The notes: generated by a model from the letters alone, not told the origin. Counted from the first letter of the stretch, positions 15,542 through 24,439 are shown. The stretch: DNA of 64,000 bases from Micromonospora sp. WMMD1120 (GCF_029626235.1 NZ_JARUBO010000005.1:1644501-1708500); one strand, 5' to 3'. Translations and numbers: made by a program.

Positions 15542-17995
15542 GTGACCTGGATGCGGAAACGTGACCACAATGTGCTGACCAACGCCGCATCGCTGCTCGT
15601 GTGTGGCCTGTTGGCCGGCGTGGTGGTCGCTGCGGCGGCCTTCCCCGCGGTAGCGATGTCCGGCCTGGCCGCGAAGGCCGGCGCCGAGACATTCGGCGCA
15701 CTGCCCACGGAGTTGACAGTGGCCCGCGCGCCGCAGATCAGCTACCTGCTGGCGTCCGACGGCAAGACGCCGCTCGCGACGATGTACGACGAGAACCGGC
15801 GCGACGTCAAACTCGCCGACATCTCGCCCTACATGCAGAAGGCCATCATCGCGGCCGAGGACCACGACTTCTACAAGCACAACGGTGTCGACATCAACGG
15901 TGTCGCCCGCGCGTTCGTCAACAACCAGAACGAGGGCGCCGGCCGGCAGGGCGCCTCGACGCTGACCATGCAGTACGTCCGGCTGGCCATCGCCTACTCG
16001 GCCACCCACCCGGCCGACGTGGTCGCGGCGACCGAGGACACCAGTGCCCGCAAGCTCCGCGAGATGCGGCTGGCCCTCCAGGTCGACAAGGAGTTCTCCA
16101 AGGACGAGATCCTCACCCGCTACCTCAACCTCGCCTCGTTCGGCAACGGCGCGTACGGCATCTACGCCGCCAGCCAGGTCTACTTCGGCAAGCCGCCGAG
16201 CAAGCTCAAGATCGAGGAAGCGGCGCTGCTCGCCGGCATGGTCAAGGCGCCGACGACGAACAACCCGACCACCGAGGCGGGCTACCCGCTCGCGCTGGAG
16301 CGGCGCAACTACGTCATCCAGAACATGGTCGACATCAAGGCCATCACCCAGCAGGAGGCGGACGCCGCCAAGGCCGTCGAGCTGAAGGTGAAGGACAAGC
16401 GCACCCCCAACGGCTGCGTCTCGGCGAACGTCAACGAGTGGGGCTTCTTCTGCGACTACTTCTACCGCTGGTGGATGCAGCAGGAGACGTTCGGCTCGAC
16501 CACGTACGACCGGGAGCGGCGGCTCAAGAGCGGTGGCTACACCGTCGTGACGTCGCTCGACGTCCAGGCGCAGCGCGGCGCGGACAAGGCGGTCCGCAAG
16601 GCCAAGAGCATCAACAGCAAGGAAGCCGCGATGGTCGCGGTGGTCGAGCCGGGCACCGGCCGGGTCCGGGCGCTCGCGGTCAACAGGCAGTTCAAGCTGG
16701 ACGACCCGAAGAACCCGAAGAACAAGCTCTCCAGCGACCCGGCGAAGAGCAAGAAGAAGATCCGGGGCAACTACCCGGCGACCGTCAACCCGCTGCTCAC
16801 CGGCGGTGACGGCATCACCGGTTACCAGGCCGGCTCGACCTTCAAGCTCTTCACGATCGCCGCCGCGGCGGAGAAGGGCATCCCGCTCAGCTACACCTTC
16901 AACGCGCCGCAGCAGTTCAAGTCGGAATACATCATCGACAGCAGCAGCCCGGCCGCCTGCAAGGGCACCCACTTCTACTGCCCGACCAACTCCGGCCTGA
17001 AGGCCGGCGGCGTGCAGAACATCTGGTCCGCGTTCGCCCAGTCGACAAACACCTTCTTCGTCCCGCTGCAGCAGCAGGTCGGCGCGGAGAACGTGGTGGA
17101 CGTCGCCAAGCGCGCCGGCATCCAGTTCCGGGCGAGCAACGACGCCAAGTTCGCCGCCACCAAGGAGGCCGCCCACCAGTGGGGCGCCTTCACCCTGGGT
17201 GTCTCCTCCACCACCCCGCTCGACCTGGCCAACGCGTACGCGACCTTCGCGGCGGACGGCAAGTACTGCGAGCCGATCCCGGTGCAGGAGATCAAGGACC
17301 CGGAGGGCAAGAAGCTGGACATCGCCAACCCGCGCTGCGAGAAGCGGTTCAGCACCGAGGTGGCCCGCGCCACCGTGGATGCCGCCCGCTGCCCGGTCGG
17401 CGACAACTCCCGGACCAGCAAGTGCGGCGGCAGCCGTACCGCGGCCGTGGTGAAGGGCATCGTCGACGCGCCGGTGGCCGGCAAGTCCGGCACCACCGAC
17501 TCGGAGAAGACCGCCGCCCTGGTCGCGATGACCAAGCAGTACTCGGTGGCCGGCATCATGGCCGACCCGGACTGGCCGCAGACGAACGTCAAGATGAAGC
17601 ACGCCGAGAAGGACGGCATCAACCCGCCGGTCTACGAGACACTGCGGGACGCCATGAAGAACAAGCCCCGGATCAACTTCGAGCCGCCCGGTCAGAAGAT
17701 CTCCGAGGGCGACCAGCGCAGCATCCCCGACGTCAAGTGCGTGTCGGTGGACCAGGCGAAGTCCCGGCTCAAGGGCGCCGGCTTCGAGCCGGTCGTCTCC
17801 AGCGCCCGGGTGCCCTCCTCCTGCAAGGCGGGCGACGCCGCCGGCACCAGCCCGGACGGCCGCACCATCAAGGGTGGTGTGGTCACCATCCAGGTGAGCA
17901 GCGGCGGCGGCACGCCGGGCAACACCGACGGCACCCCGCCGGGCAACCAGCCCGGCAACCCGCCCGGCCGTCCCGGCGGACGCCCGGGCGGCTGA
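15542..17995 (+). CDS. Bifunctional penicillin-binding protein with PASTA domain (PonA2 type)
   Basis: The GTG at 15542 (817 aa) is chosen for the TACCCT hexamer 6 nt upstream; ATG 15551, with GAGGTG before it, is the alternative. One membrane anchor (LLVCGLLAGVVVAAAAF) is followed by a GT51 glycosyltransferase domain: AAEDHDFYKHNGVD with catalytic Glu near residue 106, then QGASTLTMQYVR. The transpeptidase domain has STFK (Ser near 431), STN (near 500) and KSGTTD (near 648). A single PASTA-like domain (about 727-790) and a Gly/Pro tail end the protein. It polymerises and crosslinks peptidoglycan outside the membrane. Context matches Rv3682 ponA2, next to whiB4. Confidence 0.92.
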   Translation: MTWMRKRDHNVLTNAASLLVCGLLAGVVVAAAAFPAVAMSGLAAKAGAETFGALPTELTVARAPQISYLLASDGKTPLATMYDENRRDVKLADISPYMQKAIIAAEDHDFYKHNGVDINGVARAFVNNQNEGAGRQGASTLTMQYVRLAIAYSATHPADVVAATEDTSARKLREMRLALQVDKEFSKDEILTRYLNLASFGNGAYGIYAASQVYFGKPPSKLKIEEAALLAGMVKAPTTNNPTTEAGYPLALERRNYVIQNMVDIKAITQQEADAAKAVELKVKDKRTPNGCVSANVNEWGFFCDYFYRWWMQQETFGSTTYDRERRLKSGGYTVVTSLDVQAQRGADKAVRKAKSINSKEAAMVAVVEPGTGRVRALAVNRQFKLDDPKNPKNKLSSDPAKSKKKIRGNYPATVNPLLTGGDGITGYQAGSTFKLFTIAAAAEKGIPLSYTFNAPQQFKSEYIIDSSSPAACKGTHFYCPTNSGLKAGGVQNIWSAFAQSTNTFFVPLQQQVGAENVVDVAKRAGIQFRASNDAKFAATKEAAHQWGAFTLGVSSTTPLDLANAYATFAADGKYCEPIPVQEIKDPEGKKLDIANPRCEKRFSTEVARATVDAARCPVGDNSRTSKCGGSRTAAVVKGIVDAPVAGKSGTTDSEKTAALVAMTKQYSVAGIMADPDWPQTNVKMKHAEKDGINPPVYETLRDAMKNKPRINFEPPGQKISEGDQRSIPDVKCVSVDQAKSRLKGAGFEPVVSSARVPSSCKAGDAAGTSPDGRTIKGGVVTIQVSSGGGTPGNTDGTPPGNQPGNPPGRPGGRPGG

Positions 17996-18000
17996 GCCGA

Positions 18001-18058
18001 CGGACAGGACACCAACGGGCGGGCACCCTCCTCGGGTGCCCGCCCGTTCGGCTGTCCG
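18001..18058. terminator. Strong bidirectional terminator
   Basis: A perfect 15-bp stem (18014-18028 with 18034-18048, AACGGGCGGGCACCC and its complement) has a 5-nt loop. It is flanked by a further matching pair, CGGACAG at 18001 and CTGTCCG at 18052. It separates the convergent PBP and YqeY genes. Confidence 0.85.
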
Positions 18059-18130
18059 GACCCTGCGGCGGGTACGACGTTCCGCCGACCCAGGTGTGCG
18101 GCTACCCGGCCGTGCCGCGCGTCTGCTCGG

Positions 18131-18586
18131 TCAGAGACCGAGCTGTCGGCGTACCTCGGCGGCCACCCGGCCACCCTCGGCCTGGCCGGCCACCGCGGCC
18201 TGGGCCGCCTTCATGGCCGGGCCCATCTGGGCCTTCCCGGTGAAGCCGCCCGCGGCGAGCGCCCCCGACACCAGCTCGGTCAGCTCGGCGTCGGAGAGCT
18301 GCCGGGGCAGGTAGCGGTCCAGCACCTCACCCTCGGCGGCCTCCTTCGCGGCCTGCTCGGCGCGGCCGGCGTCGGCGAAGGCGGTGGCCGCCTCCCGACG
18401 CTTCTTGGCCTCCTTGGTCAGCACCGCGAGCACCTCGTCGTCGGTGAGCTCGCGCTTGGCCTTGCCGGCGACCTCGGCGGTGCCGACGGCGGCCAGGGCC
18501 ATCCGCAGCGTGGAGGTGGTCAGCTCGTCGCGCGCCTTGAGCGCGGAACGCATGTCGGCGGTGAGGCGGTCCTTCAGCGTGCTCAT
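18131..18586 (-). CDS. GatB/YqeY domain protein
   Basis: This 151-aa protein starts MSTLKDRLTADMRSALKARD and contains VLTKEAKKRREAA and YLPRQLSDAEL, the signature of YqeY proteins. They resemble the C-terminal tRNA-binding helical domain of the GatB amidotransferase subunit. Length is normal for the family. The biochemical role is unsettled; a tRNA-related function is assumed from the fold. The gene diverges from the metallophosphoesterase gene with only 25 bp between start codons, and a TAGTTT hexamer lies 8 nt before its ATG. Confidence 0.9.
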   Translation of the reverse strand: MSTLKDRLTADMRSALKARDELTTSTLRMALAAVGTAEVAGKAKRELTDDEVLAVLTKEAKKRREAATAFADAGRAEQAAKEAAEGEVLDRYLPRQLSDAELTELVSGALAAGGFTGKAQMGPAMKAAQAAVAGQAEGGRVAAEVRRQLGL

Positions 18587-18611
18587 GGACGGTCAAACTA
18601 CCCTGAACGCC
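18587..18611. promoter_or_regulatory. Compact divergent promoter pair, both probably leaderless
   Basis: Only 25 bp separate two divergent ATG codons. TACCCT (18599-18604, plus) is 7 nt before ATG 18612. TAGTTT (18595-18600, read on minus) is 8 nt before the YqeY ATG. The hexamers share two base pairs, so polymerase binding should be mutually exclusive. Confidence 0.45.
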
Positions 18612-19505
18612 ATGCGAAAGCGCACACTATTCCGGCTCGCCGCCGGAACCGCCGCGGTCGGCGCGGCCACCCTCGCGTACGCGTCGCTCGTCGAGCGCAA
18701 CATGTTCACAGTGCGGCGGTTCGATGTGCCGGTGCTCCCGGCCGACGCCGAACCGCTGCGCGTGCTGCACCTGTCGGACCTGCACATGATGCCCGGCCAG
18801 GCGCGCAAGCAACGCTGGGTGGCGTCGTTGGCCGCCCTCGACCCCGACCTGGTGGTGGTGACCGGCGACAACATGGCCCACCCGGGCGCGGTGCCCGGCG
18901 TGCTGCGTGCGCTGCAACCGCTGCTGGACTACCCGGGCGCGTTCGTGTTCGGCTCGAACGACTACACCGGGCCGGTGCTGAAGAACCCGTTCACCTACTT
19001 CCTGCCCGACCGGGAGTACACCGAGGGCGTCGAGCTGCCCTACGAGGAGCTGCGCCAGGTCTTCACCGGCGCCGGCTGGGCCGACCTCAACAACGCCCGG
19101 ACGACGCTGAAGGCCGGCGGCCGGCAGGTCGACCTGGTCGGGGTCGACGACCCGCACATCGAGCGGGACGACTACCCGTCAGTGGCCGGGGCGGTCTCCT
19201 CCTCGGCCGACCTGTCCATCGCGGTGACGCACTCCCCCGAGCCACGGGTGCTCGACCAGATGGCCGCGGACGGCTTCGGGCTGCTGCTGGCCGGGCACAC
19301 CCACGGTGGCCAGGTGTGCGTGCCGGGCTACGGCGCCCTCGTGACCAACTGCGGCCTGCCCCGCTCGATGGCGCGTGGCCTGCACCGGTGGCCGGGCTCG
19401 GACTCCTGGCTGCACGTCTCCGCCGGCCTCGGCACCCACCCGACGGCCCCGGTCCGCTTCGCCTGTCCCCCGGAGGCCAGCATCCTCACCCTGATCCCCC
19501 GCTGA
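18612..19505 (+). CDS. Membrane-anchored metallophosphoesterase (Rv3683-like)
   Basis: This 297-aa protein begins with one N-terminal hydrophobic helix ([19 protein letters not shown]). The calcineurin-like metal-binding blocks are in order: [24 protein letters not shown] (where most families have GNHD/E), a THS block and AGHTHGGQV. The GSND variant is common in the YkuE/YaeI-like group that includes Rv3683. Such enzymes act on phosphomono- or diesters such as lipid-linked substrates; the substrate here is unknown. It completes the block homologous to the mycobacterial Rv3677c-Rv3683 region. The start codon is supported by TACCCT 7 nt upstream. Confidence 0.9.
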   Translation: MRKRTLFRLAAGTAAVGAATLAYASLVERNMFTVRRFDVPVLPADAEPLRVLHLSDLHMMPGQARKQRWVASLAALDPDLVVVTGDNMAHPGAVPGVLRALQPLLDYPGAFVFGSNDYTGPVLKNPFTYFLPDREYTEGVELPYEELRQVFTGAGWADLNNARTTLKAGGRQVDLVGVDDPHIERDDYPSVAGAVSSSADLSIAVTHSPEPRVLDQMAADGFGLLLAGHTHGGQVCVPGYGALVTNCGLPRSMARGLHRWPGSDSWLHVSAGLGTHPTAPVRFACPPEASILTLIPR

Positions 19506-19511
19506 CCACGC

Positions 19512-19565
19512 GCGGCGCGGCCCCGGTCCGCGGCGCGGCCCCGGTCCGCGGCGCGGCCCCGGTCC
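19512..19565. repeat. Three tandem 18-bp GC-rich repeats
   Basis: GCGGCGCGGCCCCGGTCC occurs three times head to tail directly after the metallophosphoesterase stop. The function is unknown. A GCGCGG-type low-complexity tract follows further on (about 19688-19790). Confidence 0.9.
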
Positions 19566-19604
19566 GACGTCGCGCGGGCAGCGCGCGGCTCGGCGCGCGG
19601 CTCC

Positions 19605-19681
19605 AAGATCGCGCAGTTTCCCTGATTTAGTGGCCTCAGCGCGCGGCGAGGGCACTACATCCCTGAAGTTGTGCGGATCTT
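19605..19681. repeat. Long imperfect inverted repeat
   Basis: A left arm of 33 nt from 19605 (AAGATCGCGCAGTTTCCCTG and on to TGGCCTC) pairs imperfectly with a right arm 19648-19681 ending GTGCGGATCTT. It shares the GATC...CCCTGATT theme with the hairpin at 10215-10288. It may serve as the terminator of the metallophosphoesterase gene or be a dispersed extragenic element. The rest of the gap up to the tRNA holds only GC-rich low-complexity sequence. Confidence 0.65.
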
Positions 19682-19854
19682 GACGGCGGGCCGCGCAGGG
19701 CGCGGGCGGCGCGGGGCGCGGGGCGCGCGCAGCGCGCAGCGCGGGGCGCGCGCAGCGCGGGGCGCGGGGCGCGGCGGCGGTTTGGGGCCGGCGGGCGGCG
19801 GGGGTACCGAGTTTGACCATCGGAGCGGGTGGGCTACTATTTGTCGGCACGCCT

Positions 19855-19931
<77 letters not shown>

Positions 19932-19940
19932 GAGGCAGCA

Positions 19941-19974
19941 GGGCCAGGTGAGAGGACATCTCACCTGGCCCTTT
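19941..19974 (+). terminator. Terminator of tRNA-Pro
   Basis: GGGCCAGGTGAGA (19941-19953) pairs perfectly with TCTCACCTGGCCC (19959-19971) around a 5-nt loop, followed by TTT. It lies 9 nt after the tRNA CCA end. Confidence 0.85.
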
Positions 19975-20139
19975 GCGGTTGCCGACACGATCTAGCTGTT
20001 CCGTCCATGGACGGACGGGCGGGTGACAGGGCGGCATGATCCAGGTCGGCTGGGGTGACATGGTCTGGGACCAGCCCGGCGCCGTCTGAAGTGTCCCGGG
20101 GCCCACACGGACGGGACCTCGCGCGCTGCTGATCCTCGC

Positions 20140-20145
20140 TACCCT
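20140..20145 (+). promoter_or_regulatory. -10 hexamer TACCCT of the Tat beta-helix gene
   Basis: TACCCT ends 7 nt before the GTG at 20153, with no Shine-Dalgarno sequence between them. The remaining sequence between the tRNA terminator and this point shows no other feature. Confidence 0.4.
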
Positions 20146-20152
20146 GTGCCGC

Positions 20153-21604
20153 GTGACGGACATGCTCAGCAGGCGAAACGCGTTACGGGCCGCGGTGGTA
20201 GGCGGTGCGACCGCCGTCGGCGCCGTGGCCATGGCGCCGACGGCGGCCCAGGCGGCTCCTGGGGACGAGGGATGGGTCTCGGTCCTCGACCACGGTGCGG
20301 TCGGTGACGGGGTCGCCGACGATACGACGAAGATTCAGGCGGCGCTGAACGCCGCGACTGGAACGGTCCCACACAAGAGCGTGTACTTTCCGCCGGGGCG
20401 GGTGTTCCGGGTCAGCGAGGAGATAAGCCTCACCGGGTACGCCAACGCGACGATCGCCGGCAACGGGGCGACGCTCGCGCTAACCGGTGCGAAGCCGACC
20501 GCCTCCCACATCAGCACGGTACTGCGCCTCACCGACGTGCGTGAGGTCACCATCGAGGACCTGACTATCCGCGACACCGACCGCACCCAGGTCTACAACG
20601 GTCTGTTGCTGGCCCAGGCGAACCGATGCGCCATCCGCGGCGTCCGGGTGATCAACGTGCGATACACCGGCATCTCGGTCTTCGACGATCCGCCGGGCGC
20701 CTCCGACGACGTGCTGATCACCGGCTGCGTCATCGAGGGCACGCGGCAGGGCATCTCGGTCAACGGCCGCGACATCCGGATCATCGGCAACCATGTGGCG
20801 ATGGACTGGTGGTCCACCGACGAGGCCAAGCGGGGTCCATGGCAGCCGAGCTCCGACTACTACGACGGCATCAACGTGCTGGCCGGCTCGGACCGCACAG
20901 TGGTCTCCGGCAACACCATCACCGACTGCGGCCAGTCCGGCATCTACACCCAGTCGCTGAGGAACCTCGTCGTCGCCGACAACACCGTCACCGGCTGTGT
21001 ACTTCGTGGCATCGAGATCGACGGGCAGCGCAAGCATCTGGAGAAGCCGTCCGACAACGTGCCGGAAGCGCAGAAGCTTCGTGCGCACGGCGTGGCGATC
21101 ACCGGCAACACGCTGCTGGACAACTTTGGCAACATCAACATCCTGTACGCCACGGACGTCACCATCACGGGCAACCGAGTACACAACAAGCGCGAGTCGA
21201 CATGCATCGCGCTCAACCGGGGCACGCACCACGCGGTCGTCGTCGGCAACCACTGCCGCCAGGACGACCCGACCCGGCCGGCGATCTGGGTGAAGCCGGT
21301 CGAGACGGTGAACGACACTGTCATCCCGGGCGCGACAGCGGCCACCGTCGCCTGGAACAACGTCGAGGCCGCAGTCGACTGGTACGCACCCGCCGACGCA
21401 GTCATCATGCAGCGGACCGGGAACGCGGAGATCTCCACGGTCGGCACGATCAAGGCCACCGGCAAGATGCTCGCTGCGGGCGGTATCGGCGTGGGCAACA
21501 GCGCCACCGCGTCCCGGCCGGGCACGGTGATCCGCAAGGTCGAGGTGTTCTCCTCGACCGGGGCGAGCCTGGGTTTCATTCCGATCTACAACTCGATCAC
21601 CTGA
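20153..21604 (+). CDS. Tat-exported right-handed parallel beta-helix protein
   Basis: This 483-aa protein has a twin-arginine signal (LSRRNALRAAVVGG, cleavage after TAAQA, about residue 35). It then has the entry motif of pectate-lyase-like beta helices (VLDHGAVGDGVADDTTKIQAALN). Repeated coils follow, such as NRCAIRGVRVINV, DVLITGCVIEG, VVSGNTITDCGQSGIYTQS and VTGNRVHNKR. Such proteins bind or cleave polysaccharides, but no catalytic residues can be fixed by eye. The last 80 residues (VGNSATASRPGTVIRKVEVF) resemble C-terminal cap or phage-tail-like domains. The alternative start ATG 20162 would keep the Tat motif. It faces the five beta-helix paralogues on the opposite strand but lacks their LDTR repeats. 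Confidence 0.82.
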   Translation: MTDMLSRRNALRAAVVGGATAVGAVAMAPTAAQAAPGDEGWVSVLDHGAVGDGVADDTTKIQAALNAATGTVPHKSVYFPPGRVFRVSEEISLTGYANATIAGNGATLALTGAKPTASHISTVLRLTDVREVTIEDLTIRDTDRTQVYNGLLLAQANRCAIRGVRVINVRYTGISVFDDPPGASDDVLITGCVIEGTRQGISVNGRDIRIIGNHVAMDWWSTDEAKRGPWQPSSDYYDGINVLAGSDRTVVSGNTITDCGQSGIYTQSLRNLVVADNTVTGCVLRGIEIDGQRKHLEKPSDNVPEAQKLRAHGVAITGNTLLDNFGNINILYATDVTITGNRVHNKRESTCIALNRGTHHAVVVGNHCRQDDPTRPAIWVKPVETVNDTVIPGATAATVAWNNVEAAVDWYAPADAVIMQRTGNAEISTVGTIKATGKMLAAGGIGVGNSATASRPGTVIRKVEVFSSTGASLGFIPIYNSIT

Positions 21605-21650
21605 GCGCCGGGGTCGTCAGACCCGTTTCACGAACGGTTTCCCCGCAGTC

Positions 21651-21689
21651 GCGGACCACGATGTGCGTTCCCAGCACGACGTGGTCCGC
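21651..21689. terminator. Stem-loop after the Tat beta-helix gene
   Basis: GCGGACCACG (21651-21660) pairs with CGTGGTCCGC (21680-21689). After a 2x2 internal loop, GTGC pairs with GCAC. There is no T-run. This is a likely processing or termination structure for the plus-strand gene. Confidence 0.55.
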
Positions 21690-21791
21690 GTCACCGGTGC
21701 TGCGTTCGGCGCGCCGCACGGCCAGGCCCACCGGGGTGGGGTCAACTCCCCGTGCGGCCCGTGCACGGTAGTGGCGCCGCCCCGAACATCT

Positions 21792-21822
21792 GGAGCCGGC
21801 ACCGTCAGACGGTGCCGGCTCC
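21792..21822. terminator. Terminator between convergent beta-helix genes
   Basis: A perfect 14-bp stem, GGAGCCGGCACCGT (21792-21805) with ACGGTGCCGGCTCC (21809-21822), has a 3-nt loop and lies just before the stop of the minus-strand paralogue A. Confidence 0.85.
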
Positions 21823-21838
21823 GGATTGAATCAGTTGG

Positions 21839-24439
21839 TCAGGGGGTGGTGGTGATGAAGTGACCGGCCTGGTCGACGATCACGTGGGTGCTGCCACCGC
21901 TGTTGTTGGTCAGCGTCACGTACCCGCTGGCACCCACGCGGACCACTGCGGCGTTCGACGCCGTCTCGCCGGCCACGAAGTTCACGTTCGAGACGGTCGA
22001 CGGCGTCTCACCCTTGGGTTGTGCGGTGAGTAGGCCCGGAGCGGTCGGCCCGGTGACCGTCAGGTTGGCCACCAGCGCGGTCGGTTTCGGCGTCCTGTCG
22101 TTACCGTTCGGGTCGAGGAACGGCACCATCAGGTCGACCGACGAGAACTGGGGCAGGGCGCTGCCGCTGGCCCCGGACCGGGTGTCGAGGATCCGCCGGG
22201 GACCGTACGGAACGAAGCCGTCGGTGGCGCCGGTGCCGTACCAGCCGGCCAGGTCCGCGAGCACGTGGGTGGTGCCGGAACTGTTGTTGAGGATGACGAG
22301 CCGGCCGTTCACCACCGGCACGGTCACCAGGTTGGGGATGGTCTGACCGGCGACGAAGTTCAGGTTGGACGCGGTCGGCACCGACGAGCCGGCCGGGTAG
22401 ACGGTGAGGACGCCGTTCGCCGTCGGCTGGGTGGCCGTCACGTTCAGCACGACGGCCTTGGCACCCGACGGCACCCGCCCGGACAGGTCCAGCACCCGGT
22501 AGCTGTTCGCCGGGACCGGCGCACCCCCGTTGGCCCGGCTGTCCAGCACCCGGGTCGGCGGCATCGGCGTGAAGCCGTCACCCGTGCCGGAGTAGAAGCC
22601 CTGGAGGTCGACGACGACGTGCACCGTCCCGCCGGCGCTGTTCCGGATCCGCAGGTTGCCGTTGGACATCGGCACCGTCGCCAGGTTCGGCACTGTCTCA
22701 CCGGCGACGAAGTTGACGCTCGACGCCTGGGGGACGGCGGTGCCGTCCGGGTAGACGGTGAGGTATCCGGCGGTGGTCGGCTGGGTGGCCGTCACGTTCA
22801 GCACGACGGCAGTGACGTTGGCGGCCGACACACCGTTGATGGACATGACCGGCAGGACGATCTCGGAGTTGGCCGCGATCGGAACCGTGGTGCTGATGCC
22901 GACGGCGGCACGGGTGTCCAGGAGCCGGGTCGGTGCCACCGGGGTGAACATCGCGCCCAGGACCGCGCAGTTCCCCAGCGGCCCGCCCACGAACTCCGGG
23001 AGCACCCGGAAGTTGTCGAACCTGATGTCGTTGTCCACACAGGCCGAGCCAGCACGCCTGAGCTGCCCGTCGACCGGCACGATCGGGCCGACCCGGTAGA
23101 ACCGGTCGCCGCTGAGGCGGCGGGCAACCTTGCCGACCGGACCGTCGGTGGACCATGCGTGACTCACCGTCAGGGGCGCGGTGAAGTCCAGCGAGGATCC
23201 GCCGGGCTTGCTCTGGACCCCCTCCCCGGTCACCGTACGGCCGCCCTGGAGTTCGACGGCGCCCCGGTCGTGATAGCCGTTGCCCGTGCCGGTGTTGGGC
23301 ACGGTGGGCGAGTCGGCGTGCGCGTTGTCCAGCAGGTCGGTACGGGTGCTGCCGGGCGCCTCGGCGTCGGCGGAGTCGATCGCCGGCGACGCGGCGGTCG
23401 GCGGGAACCAGCCACGATCGGTGCCCAGCTTCTCGCCGAGCAGGGCCGGGGAGAGGATGTCGTGGCTGCCCTGCCCGGTGGACGCCCGGAACGACGCCAG
23501 GTCGGCGTGATCGGTGTCACCCCACCGGTACACAGCCCCGCCACTGGCCGGATCGACCAGGTTGTAGTCGGCCTCGGCGCCGTCGGTGGCGGCGGCGGAG
23601 ACCGAGATCGCGGGCGCGCCCGTCGGGTCGGCGCAGGGTTGCGGTGCCGGTACCGAACCGGCGCCGGTACGCAGGATGTTGTTCCGGATGCTCGCGCCGG
23701 TCGATGCACCGGCCAGCACGATTCCGGTCGCGCAGTCGGTCACCACGGTGTTGCCGGTGACCCGGGCTCCGGGGGCGTCCGTCACGGCTATCCGGGTCTT
23801 GAAGAAGGTGCTGGCGGTGATCACCGCGCCGGACACGCCCGCCTCGACGGCCACGCCGGTGGCACCGGCGCCTGGGCTGGAGAACCAGCCCCGGCTGACC
23901 GTGACGGCGCTGGACGAGCCGGTCACCCGGACGGCGGGGAAGGCGCCAACGGCAGTGGCGATACCGTCCACTGTGACCCGCTGGGCGCCGCTGATCAGCA
24001 CCGGTGCCGCGTCGCCACGGCTGGTGAGCGTGAAGCCCTCGACCACGACGTCGTGCACGCCGGAGATCGTCAGCGGTGTGCCGCTGATCGTGTAGTGGCC
24101 GAGACGGACAAGGCCACGCGACGTGTTGACAGCACGCACGGTGATCGGCGCGGATTCCGTGCCGGACCGGGTGATCGTCACCTTCTCGGCGTACTCGCCT
24201 GGCTGCACGAGCACCGTCTGACCCGGCTGGGCCACCGCCAGGGCGGCGGTGATGGTGCAGTAGGGCGCCGCCTCGCTGCCGTCGCCAGCCGGCTTGCAGT
24301 CGCGCTCGCTGACGTACACCTCGGAAGCTGCCACCGCCGGCGCGGCGACCGGCGCGGCCGCGGCCTGGGTGGCGGGCCCGACCAGACCGACCCCACCAAC
24401 TATCGGCACCACCGCCAGTGACAACAGCCTTCTTCTCAT
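21839..24439 (-). CDS. Secreted beta-helix/LDTR-repeat protein, paralogue A
   Basis: The start is ATG 24437-24439 with GGGGG 6 nt upstream; an outer ATG 16 codons earlier breaks the signal peptide. The 866-aa product has a Sec signal (SLAVVPIVGGVGLVGPATQA), then a beta-helix region (about 40-395) opening with VYVSERDCKPAGDGSEAAPY and closing with NTGTGNGYHDRGAVE. A short PKD-like stretch (TVSHAWSTDGPVG) and a Cys pair follow. Three repeats of about 125 aa come last, each with LDTR or LDSR, LNVTATQPT, NFVAGET/Q and THV-VD-x-G-x-F/Y. The nearest named theme is actinomycete exoproteins with such C-terminal repeats. It is the last and most diverged member of the array. The repeats suggest surface or carbohydrate binding; enzymatic activity is not shown. 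Confidence 0.85.
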   Translation of the reverse strand: MRRRLLSLAVVPIVGGVGLVGPATQAAAAPVAAPAVAASEVYVSERDCKPAGDGSEAAPYCTITAALAVAQPGQTVLVQPGEYAEKVTITRSGTESAPITVRAVNTSRGLVRLGHYTISGTPLTISGVHDVVVEGFTLTSRGDAAPVLISGAQRVTVDGIATAVGAFPAVRVTGSSSAVTVSRGWFSSPGAGATGVAVEAGVSGAVITASTFFKTRIAVTDAPGARVTGNTVVTDCATGIVLAGASTGASIRNNILRTGAGSVPAPQPCADPTGAPAISVSAAATDGAEADYNLVDPASGGAVYRWGDTDHADLASFRASTGQGSHDILSPALLGEKLGTDRGWFPPTAASPAIDSADAEAPGSTRTDLLDNAHADSPTVPNTGTGNGYHDRGAVELQGGRTVTGEGVQSKPGGSSLDFTAPLTVSHAWSTDGPVGKVARRLSGDRFYRVGPIVPVDGQLRRAGSACVDNDIRFDNFRVLPEFVGGPLGNCAVLGAMFTPVAPTRLLDTRAAVGISTTVPIAANSEIVLPVMSINGVSAANVTAVVLNVTATQPTTAGYLTVYPDGTAVPQASSVNFVAGETVPNLATVPMSNGNLRIRNSAGGTVHVVVDLQGFYSGTGDGFTPMPPTRVLDSRANGGAPVPANSYRVLDLSGRVPSGAKAVVLNVTATQPTANGVLTVYPAGSSVPTASNLNFVAGQTIPNLVTVPVVNGRLVILNNSSGTTHVLADLAGWYGTGATDGFVPYGPRRILDTRSGASGSALPQFSSVDLMVPFLDPNGNDRTPKPTALVANLTVTGPTAPGLLTAQPKGETPSTVSNVNFVAGETASNAAVVRVGASGYVTLTNNSGGSTHVIVDQAGHFITTTP

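Noticed and set aside
14824..15708. A 294-aa version of the WhiB-family protein
   Set aside because: Only the last 106 residues match the family, and WblA proteins start MG-x-x-TDW as found at 15144. The upstream part is intergenic DNA.
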